From Amoebophrya sp. AT5.2 (Eukaryota > Sar > Dinophyceae > Syndiniales > Amoebophryaceae), in assembly GCA_005223375.1 (NCBI GenBank), contig RXOD01005242.1, forward strand, positions 1 through 15,142: a stretch of 15,142 nucleotides of DNA, read 5' to 3'. Under the pieces are notes generated by a model. The model did no database searches. It worked only from the letters and a program-made list of their open reading frames with translations, and had not been told where the DNA came from. The position numbers were made by a program, and so were the translations under genes. Positions 7,400 through 15,142 of this stretch are shown piece after piece (within the stretch, counting starts at the first letter, position 1; every line of letters begins with the position of its first letter).

Positions 7400-8297
7400 C
7401 TCGCCCCTTGCATACGCTTACGTGATCGTCACAAAGAACGTCAGGAAGGGGAGCTCGTCGTCAAACTACAACTACGGGACGAAGTGCACCAATGGTGAAA
7501 CCGACGACTCCGATACTTTTTTCACTATCGAGTATAGTTTCGTGATGCAAGGCCTGACCGCGGAAAAGGCAAAGTGCATCTACAAGAGACTCAACTCCGA
7601 TTCGTTGACTGCGCTCACCAAGGAGCTCAAGAAGCAATGCGAAAACTTGCAAGCAATCACTCCTGCAGACATTTCGAAGTGCGCAAAGACCTACGCAGAG
7701 GGGCCCCCGGAATCTATCGAAGCGGGCACGATCGAGGTCTTTCCAACGCTGGATTCGGATGTCGTTGCCCACACTGCGAGCGACTGTTCTTCTTCATCTT
7801 CCGAGGAGACGCCGACGGATGTTGCACAGGATTCCGTGGAACTCGACGATCTAACCTCGACCGTGGTAGTATCTTCGAGCAGCAACAACAAGGACGACAA
7901 GGACACCAAGGTGATTGTAATCGTCTTTGTGTTTGTGTTCACGATACTGGGTTTTCTGGGCTGCTTCTACATGTACCACAAGAAATCGAAAGCAATGGAA
8001 GAGATGGCAATGTTTGACGAATTCGGCGACCCTTATGCTTATGAAGACGATTTTTATCCCTTTGGAGGAGGAGGAGGGGCAGGTGGAGGTGGAATGTACC
8101 CGCGCAGACTGCCCGTTCCGGGTGCGTACCGTGTGGTCCCGCCACCCGCGACCGCCCGACAAGTCCACAGCGGCAGCTACGGCAAGAGGGGAAAAGGCGG
8201 AAAAAAAGGAGGACTCGGAAAAATATGGCCGAGACCACGAGTTGTACCCAGTATGTACCTTCTAAAAATATTGGGCCAGCTGATAAAACTAATATAA
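7400..8297 (+). CDS. Single-pass membrane protein block: ectodomain, TM helix, Gly/Lys-rich tail
   Basis: The frame is open from 7365 with no ATG before codon 42 of the block, and starts with GTG if read as an ORF. It is therefore probably an internal or last exon; candidate acceptors end at 7388 and 7399. It encodes an ectodomain with several Cys and alpha/beta-like segments (FTIEYSFVMQGLTAEKAKC), then a Ser/Asp-rich stalk. A 22-residue hydrophobic helix (VIVIVFVFVFTILGFLGCFY, codons at 7911-7976) follows, then a basic stop-transfer HKKSK. The cytosolic tail has GGGGGAGGGG and GKRGKGGKKGG. This is type I topology: outside N-terminus, inside C-terminus. The ending after 8250 may be intron read-through, because GTATGT occurs at 8251 and GTACCC at 8244. 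The family is unknown; the ectodomain layout is loosely SEA-like, which is only an impression. Confidence 0.65.
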
Positions 8298-9483
8298 AAA
8301 TAAATTATATACGCTAGATTTAATAAGTTATTTTTCGCGCGCTTCATCTTCATGCGACGGACGTGACGAGCGACAGCGGAAGCATCAGAATCAAGTGCTG
8401 ACTTCGACCTCGGCGAGTTCCCCAAGCATAAACAAATAAAGTTACTATAAAAAAGTATTGCTAGCTGTTCTTTAAAACTAAAAGTAAGTTAAACTTCTAT
8501 CTTCGGCGGCGCCGCCGCCGGCGGGAGCAGGATTCTAGAAAACCGCGGCAATGTGAAAGAATGTCATCAAGAATGAAACGGAGATGGAGGCACTGCGTTA
8601 GTCTTAGTACTTTTCGTCGTGTGTCAGCTGCCTGTCTTGCATGACTTCATCAAGTAGGATGGGTCACTTGGAGACATCGCGAGGTGAAGGTCCTCGTGGC
8701 AGGGGAGGGGCGTAAGCGTGTGACCAACGGAGTCGGCGACCTCCTTCTCCTGTTAAGTGCCGCTCCGGCTTGCCTATTAGGTGGTAGAAGTAGGCGTAGG
8801 CTGAGTTAAAAATATTTATATTAGGTGTAGGAGAATTCAGTATTGTGTTTGTGGGAGGGGGAGGGCTGGGCCCTGGCCTCCCACATCCTTGGCAGTTGTA
8901 CCTGTTTGCGTCGCACCTCTTACGTACATACACGCATTCGCATGTTCTTCATCACGTTCTTGTCATCGCGTCATCTCATATGCTCGGAAGCGGGACGATT
9001 TTGGGTTTACACCTCGAGGCTGTGAATTACTAGGTTCTCGTCCCGAACCCGATCAGATTCAGATGAGACGCAACAACACCGGCACCGGCATCAGGATGCT
9101 CCTGTCGGTTCTGCGTTCCTTCTTGGCGAAACAACTACCACTGACAAGGAAGCTAGCAGCATCCTTCCACCGAGCATCCACGAGCGTCTCGATCCTCTTG
9201 CTCTTCCTCTCGCTCCACCACGAGCTCCTAGTACTTCAACTTCATGACTTCGTGCCTTTAGAGCGACGAGATTTAGATCCGGAAGGATCGATGACGATGA
9301 ACACAACCAACCAGCAACCAACTAATAAATTTAAGAAAGTAGGGCTAGCTGAACGAGCTGCGACGACTGCTCGACGAAGAAGTGCTAGAACTAGTCCGTC
9401 CATGATCCTGATCGCTCAGTCGACCTCAATCAGCATCAGCTTCATCCAGCACCACCCCAACGGCTGGCCCAATGTGCCGCTTC
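8251..9483 (+). other. Unassigned 1.2 kb, possible intron
   Basis: It begins at GTATGT and lies between two Gly/Lys-rich coding tails. It holds AT-rich sequence (8290-8470), a GC palindrome (8504-8517) and no convincing exon. A minus-strand ORF at 8664-8933 and plus ORFs near 8843-9033 lack ATG contexts or family resemblance. If it is not an intron, it is the 3' region of one gene and the 5' region of another. Confidence 0.3.
8504..8517. repeat. 14-bp all-GC palindrome
   Basis: CGGCGGCGCCGCCG is perfectly self-complementary and is followed by more GCC triplets. It lies 30 bp after AGTAAGTTAAAC. Confidence 0.5.
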
Positions 9484-9692
9484 CTTTTTCATACACATCG
9501 GGAAAGGGTAAGGGCGTGGCCATGGCCCAGCAGATGGCCATCACCGGAGGCAAAGGCATACGGGGCGGGATAATGCAGCAAAACATGGCACTAGGAGGCG
9601 GCATCATGCAAAAAGGACGAACCAAGGGAGGCAAAATTATGGGAGCGGGAGGCAAAATGGTGGGAGGTGCCATGCACCAAGCCATTTACTGA
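9484..9692 (+). CDS. Gly/Lys/Met-rich C-terminal coding segment
   Basis: The last 60 or so codons before the TGA at 9690 read as a low-complexity Gly/Lys/Met/Gln repeat: GKGKGVAMAQQMAI, GGKGIRGGIMQQNMAL, GGGIMQKGRTKGGK, ending GGAMHQAIY. The open frame extends upstream to 8889 but with a TTG start and unconvincing composition, so the coding part probably starts at an acceptor between 9440 and 9507 (for example TCGGGAAAG|GGTAAG). The composition resembles the tail of the membrane protein ending near 8250, suggesting these could be exons of one gene. A separate gene is equally possible. Confidence 0.4.
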
Positions 9693-10649
9693 TCCTACCG
9701 AGAGATGGCTTCATCTGCGATGTACGGCACCTATTTTTCACTGATTTCGCCTCGTCTCCTGCTTTCACCAGAGGAGAGACGGAGACCGAGCAAGCCTTTC
9801 TTCCTTGATTTTCTGTTTTTTTTCTCGCTACTCGAAGAAGATATGATATGACTGTGAATTCCATTTAATTTATAATCTGACGTCGAAGAAAAGGAAAACG
9901 TAAACGATCGCCAGCACGCTCACGCAGGAGAACTCCGCTCCCATTCAATTTTTATTTGTACAGAACAGATACATCGAGTACGATTCGAAAATAGCGATCT
10001 AATGACTTTGACCTTGATCTTGAAGAGCAGCCCCGGACTGCATCGAAAAACAAACAGACAGAGCCTTGATCTTGAAGATCAACACCGCAACCGCAGGCAA
10101 GGTTGCAATTGCCGCAAGACGAAAGAGTTCATCGCTCGAGTTCCGCGAAATACCCGGATCTTCAGCTTGCAATAATCGCAACTACAGATGTAGTGTTGTA
10201 GAGCAGTTCGTTATTTTCTGTCGCGCGCGCGCGCCGAAGTTGGAAAGTAACTACTTCAGTGAGTAGATGTGATCAAATTCAAATCGTGCAGCTGCAAAAA
10301 GTGTGGATCTGCGTCAGAATCTGTCGAAGATCTTCATGGTTATCATGGTAAGTAAGTTAGTAGATTGATAGCAAGATTCTCTTCAGAAAGAGAAACCTCC
10401 TGGTACTGTAGCAGCTTCTGGTGCCGACGCATGCACCTACGCAAGAACAAAGTGGTCGTAGAGGAGAGCAGGAGGACGTTCTACGTTTACGCTTAGCCTT
10501 AATAGCGGTCGTGGACAACTAGTAGAGGTAGAGGTAGACCCCATAGTGCGAAGAGGTCAGCGCAGTCTCCACTCAAGCGAATAGAAGTAGAGGTCGTCGC
10601 CGCGGAGGAAATAAAAAAAAAAGCAAACCCAAAGCAATCGACGCGCGCA
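9693..10649. other. Intergenic region upstream of the methyltransferase-like gene
   Basis: About 950 bp with the 15-bp direct repeat pair (10012-10078), the 18-nt dispersed motif and a 13-nt CG alternation (10222-10234). An open frame at 10066-10266 has no ATG and no recognisable family. The 5' leader just before 10650 contains an A-run (about 10611-10622). It presumably holds a promoter, but I see no clear core element. Confidence 0.45.
10012..10078. repeat. 15-bp direct repeat pair around dispersed 18-nt motif
   Basis: CCTTGATCTTGAAGA occurs at 10012-10026 and 10064-10078. Between and overlapping them is GAGCAGCCCCGGACTGCA (10025-10042), which also occurs at 5716-5733 inside the CAP intron. 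The arrangement could be a small insertion with a long duplication, or a local tandem duplication. Confidence 0.65.
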
Positions 10650-13601
10650 ATGATCATTCACCCGACGGCGCGGCCGCGAGCTGGGGCACCTGCGCGGCCT
10701 GCTTATATTCCCGCGTCGGCGATGAATGTGATTGTGAAGCGGCACCGCTCCGCGGCAGAAGCAGAGCCCGAAATGCAAATCGAAGAGTTGTCCTCGGCGG
10801 AGCAGCAGCGGAACGACCCTTCCGAACCTCGGTCGAAAAAGCCGCGCTCGACGAAGAAAAGTAAGGGCAACCGAGATCAGCATCGTGGAGGGGTGCCCCT
10901 GCTGCGCAGAAGCACAACTACAACAGGGCTGGACGACGTGGCGGCGCCAGTTGTTGTACTACCAGCCGCCGACCACCACGACAGCAGCATGGCCGCGCTC
11001 CTGGAGTGTGCCAAAGAGTACGTGGGCCAAGAAGACGGCGCGGAGCTGGACAAAAGTCTGCAAGCATTACTGCAGCGGAACGAGGAGAACGAGCACGAGG
11101 AGCACGAGCAGGAGCCGGAGTTAGAAACCGAGAAAACCGGTTCTCTACCTCTATCCGGAGCCTCCAAAAAAGTGAAAGACGAGATGAGCAGCTGCAGCGC
11201 CTTCGCGAGAGAGTGCCACCAGTTCTCTTCCGTCGCAGACGCGTTCGAGCGCCTGCGTTCCGCCTTGCCACTCTACGCGCTGGGAACTTCTAGCTCCACA
11301 TCTTCAAGAACTGCTACAGCTGACCACCGCGACCAACTCCCTCCCCAGCCCGGCGCATTTGTAAAGACAGTCCTGCGATACCTGTCGAACAAAACAGTCG
11401 CGGGAGCTCTCTCGCGAGGACCACATCATGCTCTACAAGCCTTGTCTCCGGCCGCGCGGAGGTTGGTTGCCGTGCTGAGTGCGAGTGTGAAGAAGAAGCC
11501 GTGGCGTAATGTGGATCCGTCATTCTTCCAGTTTCTGAGAACGCTCGACGACCTGTTCTTCGAGGATCTGCTGGCTCAGTGCGACAATGGTGGACGAACG
11601 CGGGAACAACGAGCTGCGGTAGAGCCACAACAAGCGCATCTGTGTGCCGCGTCCGCGCACGACTTTTACTCTCGAGTCGCCGCCCGCATTTCATCATCAC
11701 GGCGGTCTGAGAATTGGGGTGACGAGGAGGAGCAGATGAAGCAGAGGCAGCGTTTGTATGCCGAACTTGGTTTTACCGCCCAAGACGCGGCGGAGCACAC
11801 GAACGTCGATGAAGTGGGTACTAGTTCTAGGTGGAACCCCGCCATGCAATTTTACATTGCGCGGCTTACTGAGTTCCTGCACTATCGAAAGCACTTGGAG
11901 CGGCTTTGGGCGCGGGAAAACGCAGCTGGACAAAGTCAAAGTGGTCAAAGACAAAGGGAGACCACGAACGTCGGAAGTAGCTTGGACTCTACTGCCCCCC
12001 CCTATGCCCCCGGCACTGCTGGTGCCGAACCCGAACGCGAGCGGGGACCGGGTTTTCGGAAGGGCGTCGACGCTCTGCGACAAATGCACTGTGATGTGAC
12101 CCGGGATTGGGCGGCACGTGCGTACTCCTTCGCGGTCCCGACGGTCGCCGGATTGCAACATGTGTTGGACAGTGTTGGAGCTCCGTTGCAGTTTATCGAG
12201 GTGGGCGCCGGCCTCGGCTACTGGGCGGAGTTTCTGCAGAGAAATTTTGCAAACAAAAACAAGAACAGTTCTGGTGCGGCTACAAGCTCATTGTCGGTGG
12301 CGGAGGTGCGCGCTTTTGACGTGATGCCGCCGGATGCCTCGTTGCCGCCACCGTTTCTGCTCCATGTTGACGAACAAAGGGAAAGTACCGTCGAGGCCTG
12401 TCGCGAGGACTTCTCGGGCATCCGATGCGTGGTCCCCCGGCGGATGCGGAATAAACAAAACGGTACAAGAAAAGCGCCGGAGAACATGGAGTTGGCGATC
12501 GGGATGAGAAGTGCCAGTACTTCAAACGTAGCAGGAGCTGCTGCAAGTTGTACAGCTGCAAATGCAACAAGTAGTCTGAAGGACTTGCTCGAGGGTAACA
12601 GGGGAGAAGAACAACTTCTCCACGACCAGCACCCACATGATTGTGATCAGATGCAGAAGAAAAAGAAAAAGCTCAAGGTCAAGACGAAGGCCCCCTCGGA
12701 ACTTCAGCTGCCTCCCGGTGCAACGTCGACGTTTTCTGAACCAGGGGCAAAACGGAAGGATCAGCTCGCCCAGCGATGCCTCCTTTTGTGCTTCCCGCCG
12801 CCCTCGGAGCCCATGGCAGCGCGGAGCGTAGCGGCTTTCACTGGCGAGTGGGTCCTGTACGTCGGGGAGTGGCGGACGGGCATGACGGGCGACGCGGACT
12901 TCCACGATCTCCTGCAGCAAGAATTTGCACTTCTGTGCACGGTCCCGCTGCCGCAGTGGTCGACAACATGCTACGCGATGTTCCTCTTCCGCAGGAAGAT
13001 CAGGGCTCCTGCAGACGGTGCTGTGGACGAAGTGCCTGCGGAGGTTGTCTCATCAATAAATAACGAAAGGGACAAATTAAAATTTTCCATCGGCGGAGCT
13101 CTCTCGAAGAGCCTGCAAACGACTACCTCTGCTGCATCTCCTCCCGCTTCATCCTCGGCTCCTGGTGGCGTCGTGAGAGAAGATGACAAAAACAGGAGAC
13201 CAGAAGCAGAACCTCTACCACATTGGCGCTGCGCCTCGTGTGTCGAGGCACTACGCGGAGAAAGCGAAGGGCCTCTACGAGCGGAGGTAGGAGCTGTGGT
13301 TGCTGGTCTTGAAAACAGATCCAGATCTTTGTTTCGCTGCGTCGGAGCAAATCGTGGCCTGGTCGCCTGCAGCGAGTGTCGCTTCTCAGCGCTGAATAAG
13401 GACGTGCTGTCGGGGCTGTTTTACGGAGCTGGAACGACAACTTTGAGTGGAAGTGCAGAAAGTCTCACTGCGCCTGCACCTGCTCCTAGCTGGAGCAGGA
13501 AGAAACACACGGAGGAAAGATTTTGGGAGCCGATCGAGTTTGCGACAGCCACGGATCAGCGGGCATGGCTGGCGCTTGCGAGAGCGACGCCACAGGCATG
13601 A
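10650..13601 (+). CDS. SAM-methyltransferase-like protein with Cys-rich C-terminus (983 aa)
   Basis: The core matches a widespread family of uncharacterised SAM-methyltransferase-like proteins found in fungi, oomycetes and bacteria. It has YSFAVPT (492-498), the SAM-binding loop FIEVGAGLGYWAEFLQ (515-530), the acidic end of strand 2 AFDVMPP (D557), LLLCFPPPSEPMA (711-723), YVGEWRTGMTGD (737-748) and LPQW (767-770) ending in a strand FLFRRK. Between residues 561 and 708 is a low-complexity insertion with a Lys run (670-674). The N-terminus carries a nuclear-localisation-like RSKKPRSTKKSK (61-72) and a Glu-rich patch (144-165). The C-terminus has CxxC pairs at 861/864 and 907/910 plus C897, possibly zinc-binding. 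The ATG at 10650 has G at -3; ATG 10722 is an alternative. No intron is needed over 2.95 kb. The substrate is unknown. Confidence 0.85.
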   Translation: MIIHPTARPRAGAPARPAYIPASAMNVIVKRHRSAAEAEPEMQIEELSSAEQQRNDPSEPRSKKPRSTKKSKGNRDQHRGGVPLLRRSTTTTGLDDVAAPVVVLPAADHHDSSMAALLECAKEYVGQEDGAELDKSLQALLQRNEENEHEEHEQEPELETEKTGSLPLSGASKKVKDEMSSCSAFARECHQFSSVADAFERLRSALPLYALGTSSSTSSRTATADHRDQLPPQPGAFVKTVLRYLSNKTVAGALSRGPHHALQALSPAARRLVAVLSASVKKKPWRNVDPSFFQFLRTLDDLFFEDLLAQCDNGGRTREQRAAVEPQQAHLCAASAHDFYSRVAARISSSRRSENWGDEEEQMKQRQRLYAELGFTAQDAAEHTNVDEVGTSSRWNPAMQFYIARLTEFLHYRKHLERLWARENAAGQSQSGQRQRETTNVGSSLDSTAPPYAPGTAGAEPERERGPGFRKGVDALRQMHCDVTRDWAARAYSFAVPTVAGLQHVLDSVGAPLQFIEVGAGLGYWAEFLQRNFANKNKNSSGAATSSLSVAEVRAFDVMPPDASLPPPFLLHVDEQRESTVEACREDFSGIRCVVPRRMRNKQNGTRKAPENMELAIGMRSASTSNVAGAAASCTAANATSSLKDLLEGNRGEEQLLHDQHPHDCDQMQKKKKKLKVKTKAPSELQLPPGATSTFSEPGAKRKDQLAQRCLLLCFPPPSEPMAARSVAAFTGEWVLYVGEWRTGMTGDADFHDLLQQEFALLCTVPLPQWSTTCYAMFLFRRKIRAPADGAVDEVPAEVVSSINNERDKLKFSIGGALSKSLQTTTSAASPPASSSAPGGVVREDDKNRRPEAEPLPHWRCASCVEALRGESEGPLRAEVGAVVAGLENRSRSLFRCVGANRGLVACSECRFSALNKDVLSGLFYGAGTTTLSGSAESLTAPAPAPSWSRKKHTEERFWEPIEFATATDQRAWLALARATPQA

Positions 13602-13604
13602 GAC

Positions 13605-14210
13605 AGTAGAGCAGACCAGCTGGTGCTCGTGCTCCTCGCCGTGCTTCCAGTACGTATCAAAACGAGAACTACATTTATTGTAATGCTGCAACCTACAACG
13701 GCGCTGGACGCGGACTGAACTTCAAAGACAAAGTCAAAGCAGCGACATCGCGGCCAGCAGTCAAGCAACGCGCATTCCTTGGAGGCAGGCTCGGCCTGGG
13801 GAGTTGTGTTCGACACTTTGCTGCATTTTCATTTCGATTTTCTACTCGATCTTGATGAACGTGCATTCAGGAAGATTCGCGCCAAAAAAATGAAATTCAT
13901 CTTTTACCATTACCTCGTGAAGATCCGCTGGACTTCCAGTTCGGTCCTCGTGATGCTCCTCGATCTACATGAATATTTTCAGGCCATCAACAACAACATC
14001 GAGCATTTCTCTTGCCCTTCAACCAGTTTAGCTCCTTTGCTTCCAGTGTTGTAGGTAGCTAAGCAACGGCGCACCGTCGGGGACGTGGAGTAGATCAGCG
14101 CTCCTTATCCTCGGGAGCGTTCACTAGCAGCTGACATAAATCAATACAAAGCGGCAGATACAAGATCAGGATCAGCTGTAGCTGTGCATAGCTATACAAC
14201 GACCAGTACC
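13605..14210. other. Downstream or intergenic region
   Basis: About 600 bp follow the stop of the methyltransferase-like gene. It probably includes that gene's 3' UTR. One short frame from ATG 13890 to 14054 (54 aa, MKFIFYHYLVKIRW...) has fairly C/G-rich third positions but no family resemblance. I see no RNA gene. Confidence 0.4.
13890..14054 (+). CDS. Doubtful short ORF (54 aa)
   Basis: It opens at ATG 13890 after a run of A and ends TAG. Hydrophobic and basic residues alternate (MKFIFYHYLVKIRW, SSVLVMLLDLHEYF). Third positions are mostly C or G, as in the neighbouring real exons, which is the only support. It could be a small gene, an exon or chance. Confidence 0.15.
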   Translation: MKFIFYHYLVKIRWTSSSVLVMLLDLHEYFQAINNNIEHFSCPSTSLAPLLPVL

Positions 14211-14402
14211 ATGGCTTCGCGGAAGTCGGACACGGATAGGAACGCCATGGCCGCCCAGGTGATGTCCAAGCGGGCACAGAAAAAGCAGGACAATGCTTCC
14301 AAAAACACCACGCCCCTTGTGATGACAAAAAAGTTCTGGTACATTTTTATAAAAAAGATAGAACTTCTGGTCTGTGTGAAGCACGTGGTACACGTACAAT
14401 AG
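14211..14402 (+). CDS. Short ORF or first exon with strong start context (63 aa)
   Basis: ATG 14211 sits in ACCATGG, an ideal eukaryotic initiation context. The first 39 residues are polar and basic (MASRKSDTDRNAMAAQVMSK, then RAQKKQD) with well-biased codons. After TKK the composition shifts to AT-rich (FWYIFIKKIELLV). This suggests a first exon that ends at a donor near 14334 (GTTCTG) or 14339 (GTACAT), with the rest of the frame being intron. No family is recognised. It could also be a complete small protein. Confidence 0.4.
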   Translation: MASRKSDTDRNAMAAQVMSKRAQKKQDNASKNTTPLVMTKKFWYIFIKKIELLVCVKHVVHVQ

Positions 14403-14866
14403 GAGTAGTACCTACTTGTTTATGCACCATCTTCGTGCTAGTTCAAGTTTAAGCTGCTTGCTCAGTTACAGTTTTAGCTGCAGCTGCCAAGTGCTTTTCT
14501 TTGCAAGTGTTTGAACAAACATAAAAGAACAAAGAAATGAATGATTCTGATTGAGGTTGTTCTCTACCCGCCACTCGCCCTTGAATTATCTTGCTCATGA
14601 TGTTCTCGCCCTCGTTCGAGGAGGACCAACTAGTTTAAGTTTTTACTTTCCATATCAATCCCTATGCCTATGCCTAGCAGAATCAAAATAAAACGGATCG
14701 TAACATAGCGGAGGAGCAGATATTTTGAAAAGCAATAAAAAATTCTATATAGGCTTTTATGTAGATGGTTATCGAGGGTTGCCCGTTGCTGTCGCGGGCA
14801 GATCCTAGGCTGGTAGGCTGATCGGCGACGCCGTTCCCATACGTCCGTAGGCTAGGCTCCGGACGG
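14403..14866. other. Unassigned region
   Basis: It is AT-rich up to about 14760 with no convincing exon. A short inverted repeat (CGTCCG 14842-14847, CGGACG 14860-14865) lies at its right end. It may be intron of a gene starting at 14211. Confidence 0.3.
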
Positions 14867-15142
14867 CTACGCCATCCGACCCCAACTTGAAGAACCCGCT
14901 GACGACGCTCCTCCGAAACGCAAACGAGAGATGAAGCATGAGAACATCCCGGCACGCCAGCGCCCGCGGCAGGTACCTGTGGTGTCCGATGATAGCGTAC
15001 CTGTATGTGTTAGGTTTGAGATGCTATGCTGGCCCGTAAGATCGTAACATTGAAGTCCAGCCCCTTCAGTGAACTTCAGAAAGAGCCGCCGCGCGCTTCC
15101 GCCGATACGGATCTCGCAGCTCCGCCCCGCAGAAACGCGTCC
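14867..15142 (-). CDS. Open frame entering from the right edge (about 91 codons), doubtful
   Basis: On the minus strand one frame is open from the window edge to a TAG at 14867-14869. It contains GRVSAGRSCEIRIGGSARRL and then FLKFTEGAGLQCYDLTGQH. The part near the edge (15142 to about 15040) has G/C-rich third positions; the later part less so. ACAG|GTACGC near 15000 is a possible donor. It may be an exon of a gene beyond the window, with its true end before 14980. No family is recognised. Confidence 0.22.
   Translation of the reverse strand, partial: GRVSAGRSCEIRIGGSARRLFLKFTEGAGLQCYDLTGQHSISNLTHTGTLSSDTTGTCRGRWRAGMFSCFISRLRFGGASSAGSSSWGRMA

Noticed and set aside
8664..8933. 89-aa minus-strand ORF
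   Set aside because: Pro/Asn-rich with no motif or good start context; composition looks non-coding.
10066..10266. 66-aa plus-strand frame upstream of the methyltransferase-like gene
   Set aside because: No ATG, begins in a direct repeat, and includes a CG-alternating tract; no support beyond being open.
3004..13120. Similar peptide KLKFSIG in a minus frame near 3010 and in the methyltransferase-like protein near 13078
   Set aside because: The nucleotide match is short, AT-rich and in opposite orientation; likely chance.

Overview
The window reads as nuclear DNA of a eukaryote, probably a protist. Base composition is mixed (roughly half G+C). Coding blocks are interrupted by GT-AG introns, and several recognisable protein segments become continuous only after splicing. 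Small fold-back elements lie between and inside genes, and there are no operons or Shine-Dalgarno sites. Introns with terminal inverted repeats and flanking direct repeats resemble the introner elements described in the parasitic dinoflagellate Amoebophrya. An alveolate or dinoflagellate source is my best guess, but nothing here proves it.

Layout. (1) 206-1464, minus strand: a gene of unknown function. I can reconstruct three exons and two GT-AG introns; the 104-nt intron looks like a mobile introner. (2) 1465-3051: intergenic, with small hairpins. (3) about 3052 to about 9692, plus strand: a series of exons. The first three (about 3052-3513, 4819-4910, 5919-6143) clearly encode a CAP/SCP-PR1 domain, and the junction of exons 2 and 3 falls inside the family signature. 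After a doubtful small exon (6556-6681) comes a block coding for an ectodomain, one transmembrane helix and a Gly/Lys-rich tail (about 7400-8297). A further Gly/Lys/Met-rich C-terminus lies at about 9484-9692. I infer that these could form one secreted or cell-surface CAP protein anchored by a single helix, but only the CAP exon 2-3 junction is well supported. The introns carry fold-back repeats, a 17-copy 12-bp tandem repeat and dispersed short repeats. (4) 9693-10649: intergenic, with a 15-bp direct repeat and an 18-nt motif also found in a CAP intron. (5) 10650-13601, plus strand: a 983-codon uninterrupted ORF for a methyltransferase-like protein with low-complexity insertions and a Cys-rich C-terminus. 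(6) 13605-15142: mostly unassigned, with a short ORF at 14211-14402 in an excellent start context and an open frame running off the right edge on the minus strand.

The genes do not form an obvious pathway. What stands out is the mix of intron architectures: an intron-rich CAP gene with long repeat-filled introns, a minus-strand gene with very short introns, and a long intronless gene.
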